Origin: Hungatella sp. UBA7603
GTDB lineage: Bacteria; Bacillota; Clostridia; Lachnospirales; Lachnospiraceae
Length of the DNA: 64,000 bases
NCBI GenBank assembly: GCA_002478865.1
Contig: DLJZ01000027.1
Location: 124,001-188,000 of the forward strand
Direction of reading: 5' to 3'
Part shown: positions 1 to 7,800 of the stretch, piece after piece
Numbering within the stretch: the stretch's first letter is position 1
How the letters are laid out: each line of letters opens with the position of its first letter
The notes under the pieces: model-generated
Database searches by the model: none
What the model was told of the DNA's origin: nothing
The model's input: only the letters and a program-made list of their open reading frames with translations
Translations under genes and position numbers: made by a program

Positions 1-1821
1 TAATGCCTCCGAAGCCTCGGAGTATTCCTTCATCAGATCTCCAATGCTTACTCGGTTATCCTTAATCTTGTACATCGGGAAGGTAAGGGGCGGAATCTCT
101 TCTTCTCCCTCTGGCTGACCGATAAAGTAGGCATCCATCTTTCCCTGAAAGCGGTTTTGAGCTTTCTTTTCTGTTATCACTTCAAGTTCTGGTCTAGGCT
201 TATGGAATATCCGCCAAATGATTGCTCCAAGTAACAAGACTCCCAGTAAAAACGCCCACCAGTATGCCTTCCACAAAGGAATCACCTGAAAGCTGTATTG
301 AACGGATATTGCTGACTCTCCATCAGAGACCTTAATCACAAGGCTTTCCCTGCCCGACTTTATGGGCTTTACCGTAAGAATCCCTTTATCTAAAGTAACA
401 ATAGCAGCATTCTTTGTACTTTCCTCCAGAGAATAGGTAAGAGCATCTCTATCGGAATCATGAAAATAATCATTTAATACAAGCTTCTTTTCCTTGCTTA
501 AGGGATTTAGTCCAAGCTTTTCCGGCAGTTCTCCTGCTGGAGGCGTATTGACCACCTGTAATCTTACCGTTTCAAATACACAGGATTCCATGACATCATC
601 AAGACGGCTGTCTATATAATACGTTCCGGAGCTGCTAAGCTTTGCCTCCCCTACTATGACGCCATCTTTCACCTCTGTATTCAATGTCGTTCTACCATTG
701 GCAGACTGACCGTCTGCATAAAGCTCTATTTTAGGTGTGAAATTCTTATAAAAAGCTTCATCGGTTATGATAGAACCATTCTTATCCTTAAAGTAGATCC
801 GGAAAGGAACTGGCTTGTTCCTGGCTGTATCAACATCGATGTCCAGTACAGGTACCAGGTTGCGGTAGCTGATCAAATAAACTTTTAATCCCTGATCCTT
901 TGAAGTGTTTGTTTGTATGTTCAGTTCCTTAATCTCACGTCTCACATCCGATAACTTTGCTACGGAGTAATGAACTAGATTAACTGGCTGAATTTGCTGA
1001 TCCCCATAAACAATTGTAGTATCTAAAATTTGCTGTGGAGAAATCATTAGCACATCCATCTCATCTAGGTAAGCATCATCAAGCTTAACCCTTATGCTTT
1101 GGCTACCTGCTCCGTAGATACCACCTGTAATCTCCTGAATGCGGTAAGCCATGTTGGAATGGAAGATTCCGTATAAGACATCAATTAATGTCTCCGGCTT
1201 TTCAACCGTATAATTATCAGCACTTGTCTGCTTGGCAATTTCCTTTAGGATCTCCTTGTTTCCATCGTATTTTCCAAAAGCTACTGTGTATATGGGAATC
1301 CCCTGGGACTGGCAGGCTGCTACCGTGTCTTTTAGATCTGCGTTGGATCGCTCTAAGGTTCTGCCTGTCTTTGAACCTTTTAAGTCGGTCTCTCCATCTG
1401 AGATGAGGACAATCATGCGCTTACGTCCAGTTTCCTCACCAGACAAGCCATAAGCATAATTGATGCCCAGACCCGTGTCTGTATTTCCAGAATATCCGGC
1501 GGAATCCATCATGCCTTTTAAGGAATCACGTTCCTCCTGAGTCTTTATGGAAACAGGTGCTGCTGATGATACAATCCGGTCATTGTACGCCACAAATCCA
1601 ATTCTGATGTCTGCGCTGTGAACCGTATCGATAAATGCCTTTACCATTCCCTTTGCCGTTTGATCAGGGTCATTGAATTTCATAGAACCGCTGTAATCCA
1701 TAACAAATATGACATCGAGACCAATCTGCTCACTGGGTATCTCTTTTGCCATAGCGCTCTGGGATTGGGAGAGAAAAACAAAACAAAACAGCACTAACAA
1801 AACCCTTTTTAATCTCTTCAT
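1..1821 (-). CDS. Secreted von Willebrand factor A (VWA) domain protein, truncated by window edge
   Basis: The reading frame is open from an ATG at 1821 down to base 1, so 607 residues are visible and the C-terminus is missing. Residues 1-25 form a signal peptide (basic start, then VLLVLFCFVFL). A VWA domain follows with a MIDAS motif DYSGS at about residues 42-46, which in the family binds a divalent metal and a protein ligand. The middle part is beta-rich and looks like Ig-type repeats. A membrane helix (WWAFLLGVLLLGAIIW) lies at about residues 512-537, followed by a cytoplasmic tail. The picture is a surface protein with an external VWA sensor or adhesion domain anchored by one helix. The ligand is unknown. 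No neighbour on the 3' side is visible. Confidence 0.8.
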   Translation of the reverse strand, partial: MKRLKRVLLVLFCFVFLSQSQSAMAKEIPSEQIGLDVIFVMDYSGSMKFNDPDQTAKGMVKAFIDTVHSADIRIGFVAYNDRIVSSAAPVSIKTQEERDSLKGMMDSAGYSGNTDTGLGINYAYGLSGEETGRKRMIVLISDGETDLKGSKTGRTLERSNADLKDTVAACQSQGIPIYTVAFGKYDGNKEILKEIAKQTSADNYTVEKPETLIDVLYGIFHSNMAYRIQEITGGIYGAGSQSIRVKLDDAYLDEMDVLMISPQQILDTTIVYGDQQIQPVNLVHYSVAKLSDVRREIKELNIQTNTSKDQGLKVYLISYRNLVPVLDIDVDTARNKPVPFRIYFKDKNGSIITDEAFYKNFTPKIELYADGQSANGRTTLNTEVKDGVIVGEAKLSSSGTYYIDSRLDDVMESCVFETVRLQVVNTPPAGELPEKLGLNPLSKEKKLVLNDYFHDSDRDALTYSLEESTKNAAIVTLDKGILTVKPIKSGRESLVIKVSDGESAISVQYSFQVIPLWKAYWWAFLLGVLLLGAIIWRIFHKPRPELEVITEKKAQNRFQGKMDAYFIGQPEGEEEIPPLTFPMYKIKDNRVSIGDLMKEYSEASEAL

Positions 1822-1984
1822 TGATCTTACACACCTTTGTTTATGTTTTTTACTTATTACAATATACTATAAAAAACGACAAAAAAATCACTCACGTATG
1901 AAAAAGCACTTTATATGTAAGTTTTGGTCATAATATGTATTTTTTTGTTCTTTTCAAGGTGTTTTTTGAAACGGTTTCCTGTTT

Positions 1985-2024
1985 TCATAAAAATAGGAGG
2001 CAACTAATTTCTCATTGCCTCCCA
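1985..2024 (-). terminator. Rho-independent terminator after the two-component genes
   Basis: An 8-bp stem (GGAGGCAA at 1996-2003 with TTGCCTCC at 2015-2022) is followed on the minus strand by a T-rich tract (TATTTTTAT). It lies directly after the stop codon of the sensor kinase gene. Confidence 0.8.
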
Positions 2025-2031
2025 TATACCC

Positions 2032-3348
2032 TTATTCATTTTTAGGTTCATATATAATTGCTTTTAAGGTAAACAATCCATTTTCACCTTCTGTAATCAA
2101 AGCACCGTTATACCGATCAGTTACCTTCTTCATGGAACGGATTCCAAGACCATGGACACCTTCCGTCTTTTTCGTCTTTAACCGTCCCTCCTCGTCTATC
2201 TTAAGATCATCAGCAAACTTATTCCTGATGCACAAAAGTAGACAACCTCTCTCATATTTAATGTCTACCCGCATTTTCCGGTCTTCTTCCTCCACAAATT
2301 CCAGAGCTTCCACCGCATTGTCAAAACCATTTCCAAGCAGGATACATAAATCCGTATCTTCTATGTTTAGTTCTTTGGGCAAACTGATTCTGGATTCTAA
2401 ATCGATTCTTTTTGTCTCAGCGACCCGATATAGATGATTGACCAGAGAATCTACAACCAGGTTGCCTGTCCATTCTTCCATATGTTCTTTTTTTGAAGTT
2501 TCTCCTATCATCTGATCCAACACGTCCATTAACCGGTCTATCTCTTCCTTCTTGGCCAATTCATGAATGTATATCAGCTTCTGCTTCATATCGTGACGCT
2601 TCGTCTGAATCTCAATGGTTTCCTCAGCTTCTAATTGTCTTTGCTCTTTAAATAACTCCAATTGTTTGACGTACATGCGCTCATTTTTCCGGATCCTGGC
2701 TTCCTCAACTTGAAGCAGGTAGGCTGGGTAAACAAGGAGATTTAATAAAATCATGCCCGAAGTTCCTATCAGTAACCAAAAAAGCGTGTTACCTCCCCGG
2801 AAGACAGAATGCTCTGCAATCATATAGAAAGCAAAATATATTGTCATGAGGGCTGTAAACGGAAGCAAAAAAGAGAACCCGTGAGCCGGTAGATTCCTCT
2901 CACTCCCCTTTGCCTTCATATATCTTCGTATCCCAAGGATCAGTGAGAAAAGGCATATCTTAGACAGCCACATGGCAGCCGTAATGCCAACAACTTCTCC
3001 TCCTATGAACTTGGTTCCCAACAGAAAAAACATATCCATCAACTCCCACAATGCTGCGAAAAGCGTGGAAAACGTAACCTGGTTCCATAACGCCGAATCA
3101 TAACCAGTGATTCCTACAAGCCCAATAATTGCAAAGGTTCCAAAAAGGTAGTGTATCGGTAATTCACCAGACAGATAAAATCTTCCATACATCTGCCAGG
3201 AAAAGAAAAGCAACCAGCCTGCTGCCTTGCTAAGCCCACTTTTTTTCGACAGAAATGTGTCCAGATACAACTTCATGGTCCATACACTAAAAAGCGAAAA
3301 GCACAAACTGGCAGCAAGTCTTATCCCAATGTTCATATGTGACACCAA
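2032..3348 (-). CDS. AgrC/LytS-type membrane sensor histidine kinase (GHKL ATPase)
   Basis: This is the membrane sensor of a two-component pair. The first 200 or so residues are strongly hydrophobic and give about six membrane helices. A helical linker follows, then an H-box with KRHDMKQ near residue 250, matching the RHD motif of AgrC-type kinases. The C-terminal GHKL ATPase domain has an N-box (NGFDNAVEAL) and a G-box (GVHGLGIRSMKKV). The length (438 aa) fits the AgrC family. The start overlaps the 3' end of the upstream LytTR regulator by 16 bases, so the two are translationally coupled. The signal is unknown. I saw no AgrB or AgrD peptide gene nearby, so peptide sensing is not supported. 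Confidence 0.88.
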   Translation of the reverse strand: MVSHMNIGIRLAASLCFSLFSVWTMKLYLDTFLSKKSGLSKAAGWLLFFSWQMYGRFYLSGELPIHYLFGTFAIIGLVGITGYDSALWNQVTFSTLFAALWELMDMFFLLGTKFIGGEVVGITAAMWLSKICLFSLILGIRRYMKAKGSERNLPAHGFSFLLPFTALMTIYFAFYMIAEHSVFRGGNTLFWLLIGTSGMILLNLLVYPAYLLQVEEARIRKNERMYVKQLELFKEQRQLEAEETIEIQTKRHDMKQKLIYIHELAKKEEIDRLMDVLDQMIGETSKKEHMEEWTGNLVVDSLVNHLYRVAETKRIDLESRISLPKELNIEDTDLCILLGNGFDNAVEALEFVEEEDRKMRVDIKYERGCLLLCIRNKFADDLKIDEEGRLKTKKTEGVHGLGIRSMKKVTDRYNGALITEGENGLFTLKAIIYEPKNE

Positions 3349-4055
3349 TCCATAGCTTCATATAAATTGACTTCCACTTCTTTTCTCCGGCTTCTGCTAA
3401 CTGGAAGACAGATTCCATCCATCAATTCCACAATGTCCGCAGAAAATCTGGAAATGTGCCAGTAATTAACCAGATAAGATTTATGTATGCGCACAAAACG
3501 CATCTTCTGGCTCCTTAACTCCTCTTCAATGGCCTCTAAGTTCTTATAGAGCCTGTAACGTCCTCCTTCCCAGACAATTTCAGTCATTCTACCCTTGCTT
3601 TCAAAATAAACGACTTCCTTTAAAAGAACCTTATAATCCGACCGATCATAGCGGAAACGGTAAAACTGATCCTCTGTTCCAATCATTGTTAAAATATGGT
3701 TAAACATATCTGTAAATTCTGACTTATCTAATGGCTTAACTAGAAATCCGATGGGTGTTGCAAGAAATGCTTCCTTCATATAACTTTCATGAGATGTCAC
3801 AAAAACAAGCTGTACCGTGCGGTCCATCTCTCTGATTCTTTTTGCCGCGCACATACCACTTAAATGCTGCATCTCGATATCCATATAAATAATATCGAAA
3901 CGCTTTCCTTTCATCACTGCTCTTACAATCTCTCCCCCGTCTGCATATGTATCGACCTCTAAATTTACTCCGGTTTCATATCCAAGTTCCAACAGATACT
4001 TTTCCATTTCCCACAGCAGCAGATGGTCATCATCGCAGACTCCTATTTCCAACAT
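3333..4055 (-). CDS. LytTR-family DNA-binding response regulator
   Basis: A receiver domain (acidic cluster CDDD near the N-terminus, phospho-acceptor Asp in IIYMDIEM, conserved Lys in FLVKPLD) is joined to a C-terminal LytTR DNA-binding domain (DYKVLLKEVVYFESKGR ... RIHKSYLVN). It is the partner of the kinase just downstream and overlaps it. I place the start at the ATG at 4055, because the ribosome binding site GGGAGG at 4064-4069 then has 8-base spacing. The in-frame GTG at 4070 and ATG at 4061 sit on or too close to it. LytTR regulators bind paired direct repeats in target promoters; no target is identified here. Confidence 0.88.
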   Translation of the reverse strand: MLEIGVCDDDHLLLWEMEKYLLELGYETGVNLEVDTYADGGEIVRAVMKGKRFDIIYMDIEMQHLSGMCAAKRIREMDRTVQLVFVTSHESYMKEAFLATPIGFLVKPLDKSEFTDMFNHILTMIGTEDQFYRFRYDRSDYKVLLKEVVYFESKGRMTEIVWEGGRYRLYKNLEAIEEELRSQKMRFVRIHKSYLVNYWHISRFSADIVELMDGICLPVSRSRRKEVEVNLYEAMDWCHI

Positions 4056-4413
4056 CTTCATACCTCCCACTATTCTGTATTGCTATAAAGAACCTTATAT
4101 CTTTCATATGCAAGTGATTTATTCATTGTTGATTCGTTTTTTATGGATTTTACAAAGGTGCTGACAAGGTGAAGATTTTCAGATTTAATGGACAAGTCTT
4201 ACTATTATTTGCTTCACTGAACGCTTTGACCGCTTAGTTTTTCGTCAGCATCCGATGGGGTTTTATGTAATTAACGTTACATTATTCAATATTTATGGCT
4301 TTTTTAGCATATAATGAAAACCGACATTTTTCAACCCAAGTGCTAAAATTGTACACTTTGACTTCCAAAATTTGCATGTAATCTTTTGTCTTTCTCTCTT
4401 AGAAAAAACATAA

Positions 4414-4443
4414 TTGCACCTCCTATCAAAATTATTGTATAAT
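4414..4443 (+). promoter_or_regulatory. Sigma-A type promoter of the WYL regulator; 4056-4511 otherwise without gene
   Basis: TTGCAC (4414-4419) and TATAAT (4438-4443) are separated by 18 bases, with a GGAGG ribosome binding site at 4498-4502 before the ATG at 4512. The rest of the 456-base divergent spacer is AT-rich. It must also carry the promoter of the two-component genes on the minus strand, which I could not assign with confidence. Confidence 0.7.
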
Positions 4444-4511
4444 GACTTTTAAGGATATAATGATACCTGTGAACAATCTTTTTTACGGGTTAAAATTGGA
4501 GGCAGGAATTG

Positions 4512-5417
4512 ATGAAACTTGACCGCTTACTTGGAATCTTAACGACTCTGCTAAAAAACGACAAAGTCACCGCACCTTATCTGGCAGAAAAATTTGAAGT
4601 CTCCAGGCGTACCATCAACCGGGATATTGAAGCCTTGTGCCAGGCAGGAATTCCCGTAATCACGCAACAAGGAAGCGGCGGTGGCATATTTATTGCAGAA
4701 GGATACAAGCTTGATAAAAGCCTTTTAACGTCAGATGAGCTATCTGGAATTATTGCCGCCTTAAAAGGGATTGGCACGGTCATGGACAAGTCCTATCTAG
4801 AAAAGACACTGGATAAACTATCTGCCCAAAAGGAAGCTACGGTATCTTTACATGAGCCTGTGATCATCGACCTGGCATCACACTACAAAGGAAGCCTTAC
4901 AGAAAAAATTCAACTGATTAAAACAGCCGTTCATGACACACAACTTGTAGAGTTTGATTATTATTATGAAAAAGGAATGACCCATCGCCGCTTAGAACCA
5001 TACCTGGTCGTTTTTCAGTGGACCTCTTGGTATCTGTTTGGCTACTGTCCGGAGAAAAAAGACTGGCGGCTTTTTAAGTTAATGCGTTTATGGGATCTTT
5101 CTCTTTGTGAAGAAACGTTTGTTCCACGGGAAATACCGGAAGAAAAAAAGAATTTTAACGAATCCCTTCCAGATGACAAGCCTTTGGTTGCCTTATTTGA
5201 CCCTTCCGTTCGCTATCTACTCATTGAAACTTACGGACCTCACTGCTATACGGAAACAAGGGAGGGACTACTTTGTTTGGAGATCGGATATACCAACAGA
5301 GAATATACTATTTCCTGGATTCTGGGCTTTGGGGATAAAGTAAAGATACTCGAGCCTCTTGATATGGCAACGGAGATCAAAGAGATTGCAGCAGAAATTT
5401 ATAAGAAGTATTCCTAA
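4512..5417 (+). CDS. HTH/WYL-domain transcriptional regulator (YafY type)
   Basis: The N-terminal 55 residues form an HTH_11-type winged helix (VTAPYLAEKFEVSRRTINRDIEAL). The C-terminal half is a WYL domain and contains the name-giving motif as SWYLFGYCPEK near residue 177. WYL domains are thought to sense ligands such as nucleotides or nucleic-acid fragments. The length (301 aa) is normal for the family. The ATG at 4512 has a 9-base spacing from GGAGG; a TTG three bases upstream is an alternative. It is followed on the same strand by an AlkZ-like and a PNPOx-fold gene, which it may control. Confidence 0.85.
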   Translation: MKLDRLLGILTTLLKNDKVTAPYLAEKFEVSRRTINRDIEALCQAGIPVITQQGSGGGIFIAEGYKLDKSLLTSDELSGIIAALKGIGTVMDKSYLEKTLDKLSAQKEATVSLHEPVIIDLASHYKGSLTEKIQLIKTAVHDTQLVEFDYYYEKGMTHRRLEPYLVVFQWTSWYLFGYCPEKKDWRLFKLMRLWDLSLCEETFVPREIPEEKKNFNESLPDDKPLVALFDPSVRYLLIETYGPHCYTETREGLLCLEIGYTNREYTISWILGFGDKVKILEPLDMATEIKEIAAEIYKKYS

Positions 5418-5447
5418 ACAAGACATACAGATGTCATGTTGCTTTTG
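5417..5447 (+). terminator. Weak terminator-like hairpin after the WYL regulator gene
   Basis: AACA and GACAT pair with ATGTC and TGTT around an ACAG loop with one A-A mismatch, followed by GCTTTTG. The T-run is short, so readthrough into the next gene is likely. Confidence 0.35.
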
Positions 5448-5476
5448 ATAGGATTATAATAAAGGAGGGAATTACA

Positions 5477-6184
5477 TTGATACATGAACAGATTAGAAGT
5501 TATTCTGATTTTGTAGAGACCTTATTAGAAGCCGGATTCTCTATGGGGGGAGGAAACAGCGAAGGAATTTACTCCGTAATAAACTGGGGGTGGAATCAAA
5601 GCCCCACATACGACACTCCTGTATCCTGGCACACAGGAAACTGGGATACCGATCCCTGGGAATGGAGAATCCGTGTATTAGAAGAGCACGATGATATCGC
5701 CTATGCCAAATTATTTTTCAAAAAAAGCGGATTTATCGTAAGAGAATGGATTCCCCTGTTCCTCGCAGTGCGAAGAAGCGGACGAACACTGGAAGAAGAT
5801 TATATGGACGGACTGATCAGCAACCCGGCAAAACGGATATATGAACTTGTTTTAGAGCACCATACACTGCCTCTTCATACCATTAAGGAACTAGCCGGCT
5901 TTGGAAAAGAGGACAAGTCAATCTTCGACCGGGCTCTGGTGGAATTACAGATGAAGATGTATCTCACCATGTGTGGCAGAAAGCAGAAACGTTCCTTAAA
6001 AGGAGAAGAATATGGCTGGTCTTCTACTGTTTTTTGTACTACGGAACACTTCTGGGGTACAGAAGTCTTTGACAAAGCCGCAGAAATAAACAAGGATGAG
6101 GCAATCGAGCAGATCACAAAGCAGATTCTACTGCTAAATCCAATGGCTGACTCAAAAAAAATTATGAAGTTTATAAAAGGATAA
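5477..6184 (+). CDS. AlkZ-like (winged-helix DNA glycosylase-related) protein
   Basis: A 235-residue protein of unproven function. The start is a TTG at 5477 with a strong AAAGGAGGG seven bases upstream; no ATG fits better. The N-terminal part is rich in Trp and aromatic residues (SWHTGNWDTDPWEWRIRVLEE) and is followed by helical segments with a winged-helix character. The pattern resembles Firmicute proteins annotated as AlkZ-related, a fold used by the HTH_42 DNA glycosylases that unhook interstrand crosslinks. It is much shorter than true AlkZ (about 350-400 aa), so catalytic activity should not be assumed. It sits between a WYL regulator and a flavin-binding protein on the same strand. 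Confidence 0.55.
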   Translation: MIHEQIRSYSDFVETLLEAGFSMGGGNSEGIYSVINWGWNQSPTYDTPVSWHTGNWDTDPWEWRIRVLEEHDDIAYAKLFFKKSGFIVREWIPLFLAVRRSGRTLEEDYMDGLISNPAKRIYELVLEHHTLPLHTIKELAGFGKEDKSIFDRALVELQMKMYLTMCGRKQKRSLKGEEYGWSSTVFCTTEHFWGTEVFDKAAEINKDEAIEQITKQILLLNPMADSKKIMKFIKG

Positions 6185-6211
6185 TCCTTATAAATTGTAT
6201 GGAGGCGGAAC

Positions 6212-6691
6212 ATGAGTAAAGAATTAATAGAAAAAGCAGAATATCTGATACAGCAGAACACAGTACAATTCGGGCCGGAAGGCTCCTCTCCTTACTGCGT
6301 CCTGGCTCTCATTGACAAGGATGGAGTTCCTACAGCCTCAACCATTACTCCAGCCAAATCTCACGGAATCCAGTGGATTAGCTTTTGTACTGGTTTGGGA
6401 AGTACCAAAACAAATCGAATTTTGAATAATTCCAACGCCAGCGTATGCTTTAACACTGGAGGTACCTATAACATCACCTTAAAAGGCTGGATTGAAGTTT
6501 CAACAAACCCTGAGATGAAGCAAGAGATGTGGTATTCGGGAATGGGGAATCACTTTAGCGGTCCCGATGATCCGGGGTATTGTACTCTGATCTTTCATAC
6601 CACAAATTACAACTTATGGATTGACTGCGAGGAGGCAGTTGGAACATTAGATAATGTCCACTCCAATGACTCCTCCGCACAGGCAAGATAA
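6212..6691 (+). CDS. Pyridoxamine 5'-phosphate oxidase-fold (FMN-binding) protein
   Basis: A 159-residue split-barrel flavoprotein of the general stress protein 26 type. The core reads as a PNPOx barrel: VLALIDKDGVPTASTITP, then WISFCTGLGSTKTNRI, then ASVCFNTGGTYNITLKGW. This family binds FMN or F420 and reduces small molecules; it is not the vitamin B6 enzyme itself. The start ATG at 6212 has GGAGG eight bases upstream. It is the last gene of the short plus-strand group. Its last 45 bases overlap the 3' end of the convergent PAAR-like gene. Confidence 0.8.
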   Translation: MSKELIEKAEYLIQQNTVQFGPEGSSPYCVLALIDKDGVPTASTITPAKSHGIQWISFCTGLGSTKTNRILNNSNASVCFNTGGTYNITLKGWIEVSTNPEMKQEMWYSGMGNHFSGPDDPGYCTLIFHTTNYNLWIDCEEAVGTLDNVHSNDSSAQAR

Positions 6692-6973
6692 CACACATTG
6701 ATCAGAAAGTGCGATATCACCACTTATCTTAACTTTCTTATCCTTTAACATCCAGGGGATCAATACCACCGGAACACATGGCTGGGGAGGTGTCATTCTC
6801 GTACATGTGCCAAAAGAAGTAATATTGACCCCTGGTTTATAATCCATGACAGTAGCCTGCCGTTTGCCTTCTTCATCTGTACTGCGGCTGGCGGGAACCT
6901 TTAAGCAGCAAGAACAGCTTCCCATGGAGCACGATAAAGCGACCCCATCCACTGTCTCAAGTTTATCTTTCAT
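6647..6973 (-). CDS. PAAR-like protein (DUF4280)
   Basis: A 108-residue Cys-rich protein. The order of motifs matches DUF4280: an N-terminal ALSCSMGSC, a middle VMDYKPGVNITSFGTC, then CVPVVLIPW, and a C-terminal CLCGGVIGVD. DUF4280 proteins are PAAR-like and in other bacteria cap contractile injection spikes or fuse to secreted effectors. I chose the ATG at 6973 because GAGTGAGG lies about ten bases upstream; a GTG at 6988 is the alternative. It stands alone on this strand, facing the PNPOx-fold gene, with no injection-system gene visible in the window. Confidence 0.75.
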   Translation of the reverse strand: MKDKLETVDGVALSCSMGSCSCCLKVPASRSTDEEGKRQATVMDYKPGVNITSFGTCTRMTPPQPCVPVVLIPWMLKDKKVKISGDIALSDQCVLSCLCGGVIGVDII

Positions 6974-7225
6974 AACATAATACCTCACTCAAAAAATATT
7001 GTATCACCGAACAATTCGTTTTTTAACGACCCCGTTTCGATTCTATTACAATATAAACCATATTCTAAAAAAATGGGGGAACATGTATAAAATAACCCAT
7101 TTCATGTAATAACAGGTCAGACTTATGGGCTAAACCATAGATAATCTGACAAAACTATGATATCGTGGATAATCTTAAAGGATCAGGAATAAAATATTAT
7201 CAACTACTCATATAGGAGACTGCCT

Positions 7226-7690
7226 ATGAATACAAACAAAAGAAAGTTAATCATCTTTATTTTAATCCCTCTGGCCGTTGGATTAGTTTCCGGGATCCTT
7301 ACAAAAAACAGCATGACCATGTACAACACCTTAAATCAGCCGGCCTTATCTCCACCTGGCTGGGTATTCCCTGTGGTCTGGACCATTTTATACATACTGA
7401 TGGGAGTAAGCTCCTATTTGATTGCCACCTCCCCCTCTCAAAAAAAACAGGAAGCCTTGTTGCTTTACGCGATCCAGTTATTCCTTAACTTCATCTGGAG
7501 CCCTATTTTCTTTGGTTTGGGAAATTATTTTCTGGCGTTCCTGGTCCTTGTTCTTTTGTGGTATGTAATTGTTAAGATGATCCGTGCCTTCTTCCGGATT
7601 GATCCAACCGCTGCACTTCTTCAGATTCCTTATCTTTTATGGATTACCTTTGCCGGGTACTTAAACCTTGCCATTATTTTTTTAAACTAA
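7226..7690 (+). CDS. tspO: TspO/MBR family membrane protein
   Basis: A 154-residue integral membrane protein with five predicted helices. The family signature is clear: PPGWVFPVVWTILYILMG and LNFIWSPIFFGLGNY, with the conserved Trp, Pro and Asn residues. TspO proteins bind porphyrins and related tetrapyrroles and are linked to oxidative or light stress. AGGAGA precedes the ATG. The gene stands alone between the PAAR-like gene and the guanine operon. About 235 bases upstream are gene-free and contain a possible leader hairpin (see findings). Confidence 0.9.
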   Translation: MNTNKRKLIIFILIPLAVGLVSGILTKNSMTMYNTLNQPALSPPGWVFPVVWTILYILMGVSSYLIATSPSQKKQEALLLYAIQLFLNFIWSPIFFGLGNYFLAFLVLVLLWYVIVKMIRAFFRIDPTAALLQIPYLLWITFAGYLNLAIIFLN

Positions 7691-7703
7691 TAAATCTCAC
7701 CAA

Positions 7704-7769
7704 AAAGACCGCATGCCTCGTCTTGGCAAAAGCATAAAGCTTTTGACAGGAATAAGGCATACGGTCTTT
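7704..7769. terminator. Bidirectional terminator between tspO and the guanine permease
   Basis: AAAGACCG (7704-7711), continuing into CATGCC, pairs with GGCATA and CGGTCTTT (7762-7769). A second internal pairing of TTTGCCAA-like and AAAGCTTTTG sequence fills the loop. The arm is flanked by A and T runs on both sides, so it can serve both converging genes. Confidence 0.7.
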
Positions 7770-7800
7770 CTTATTAATTAAACCAACTGTTAAAAATCTT

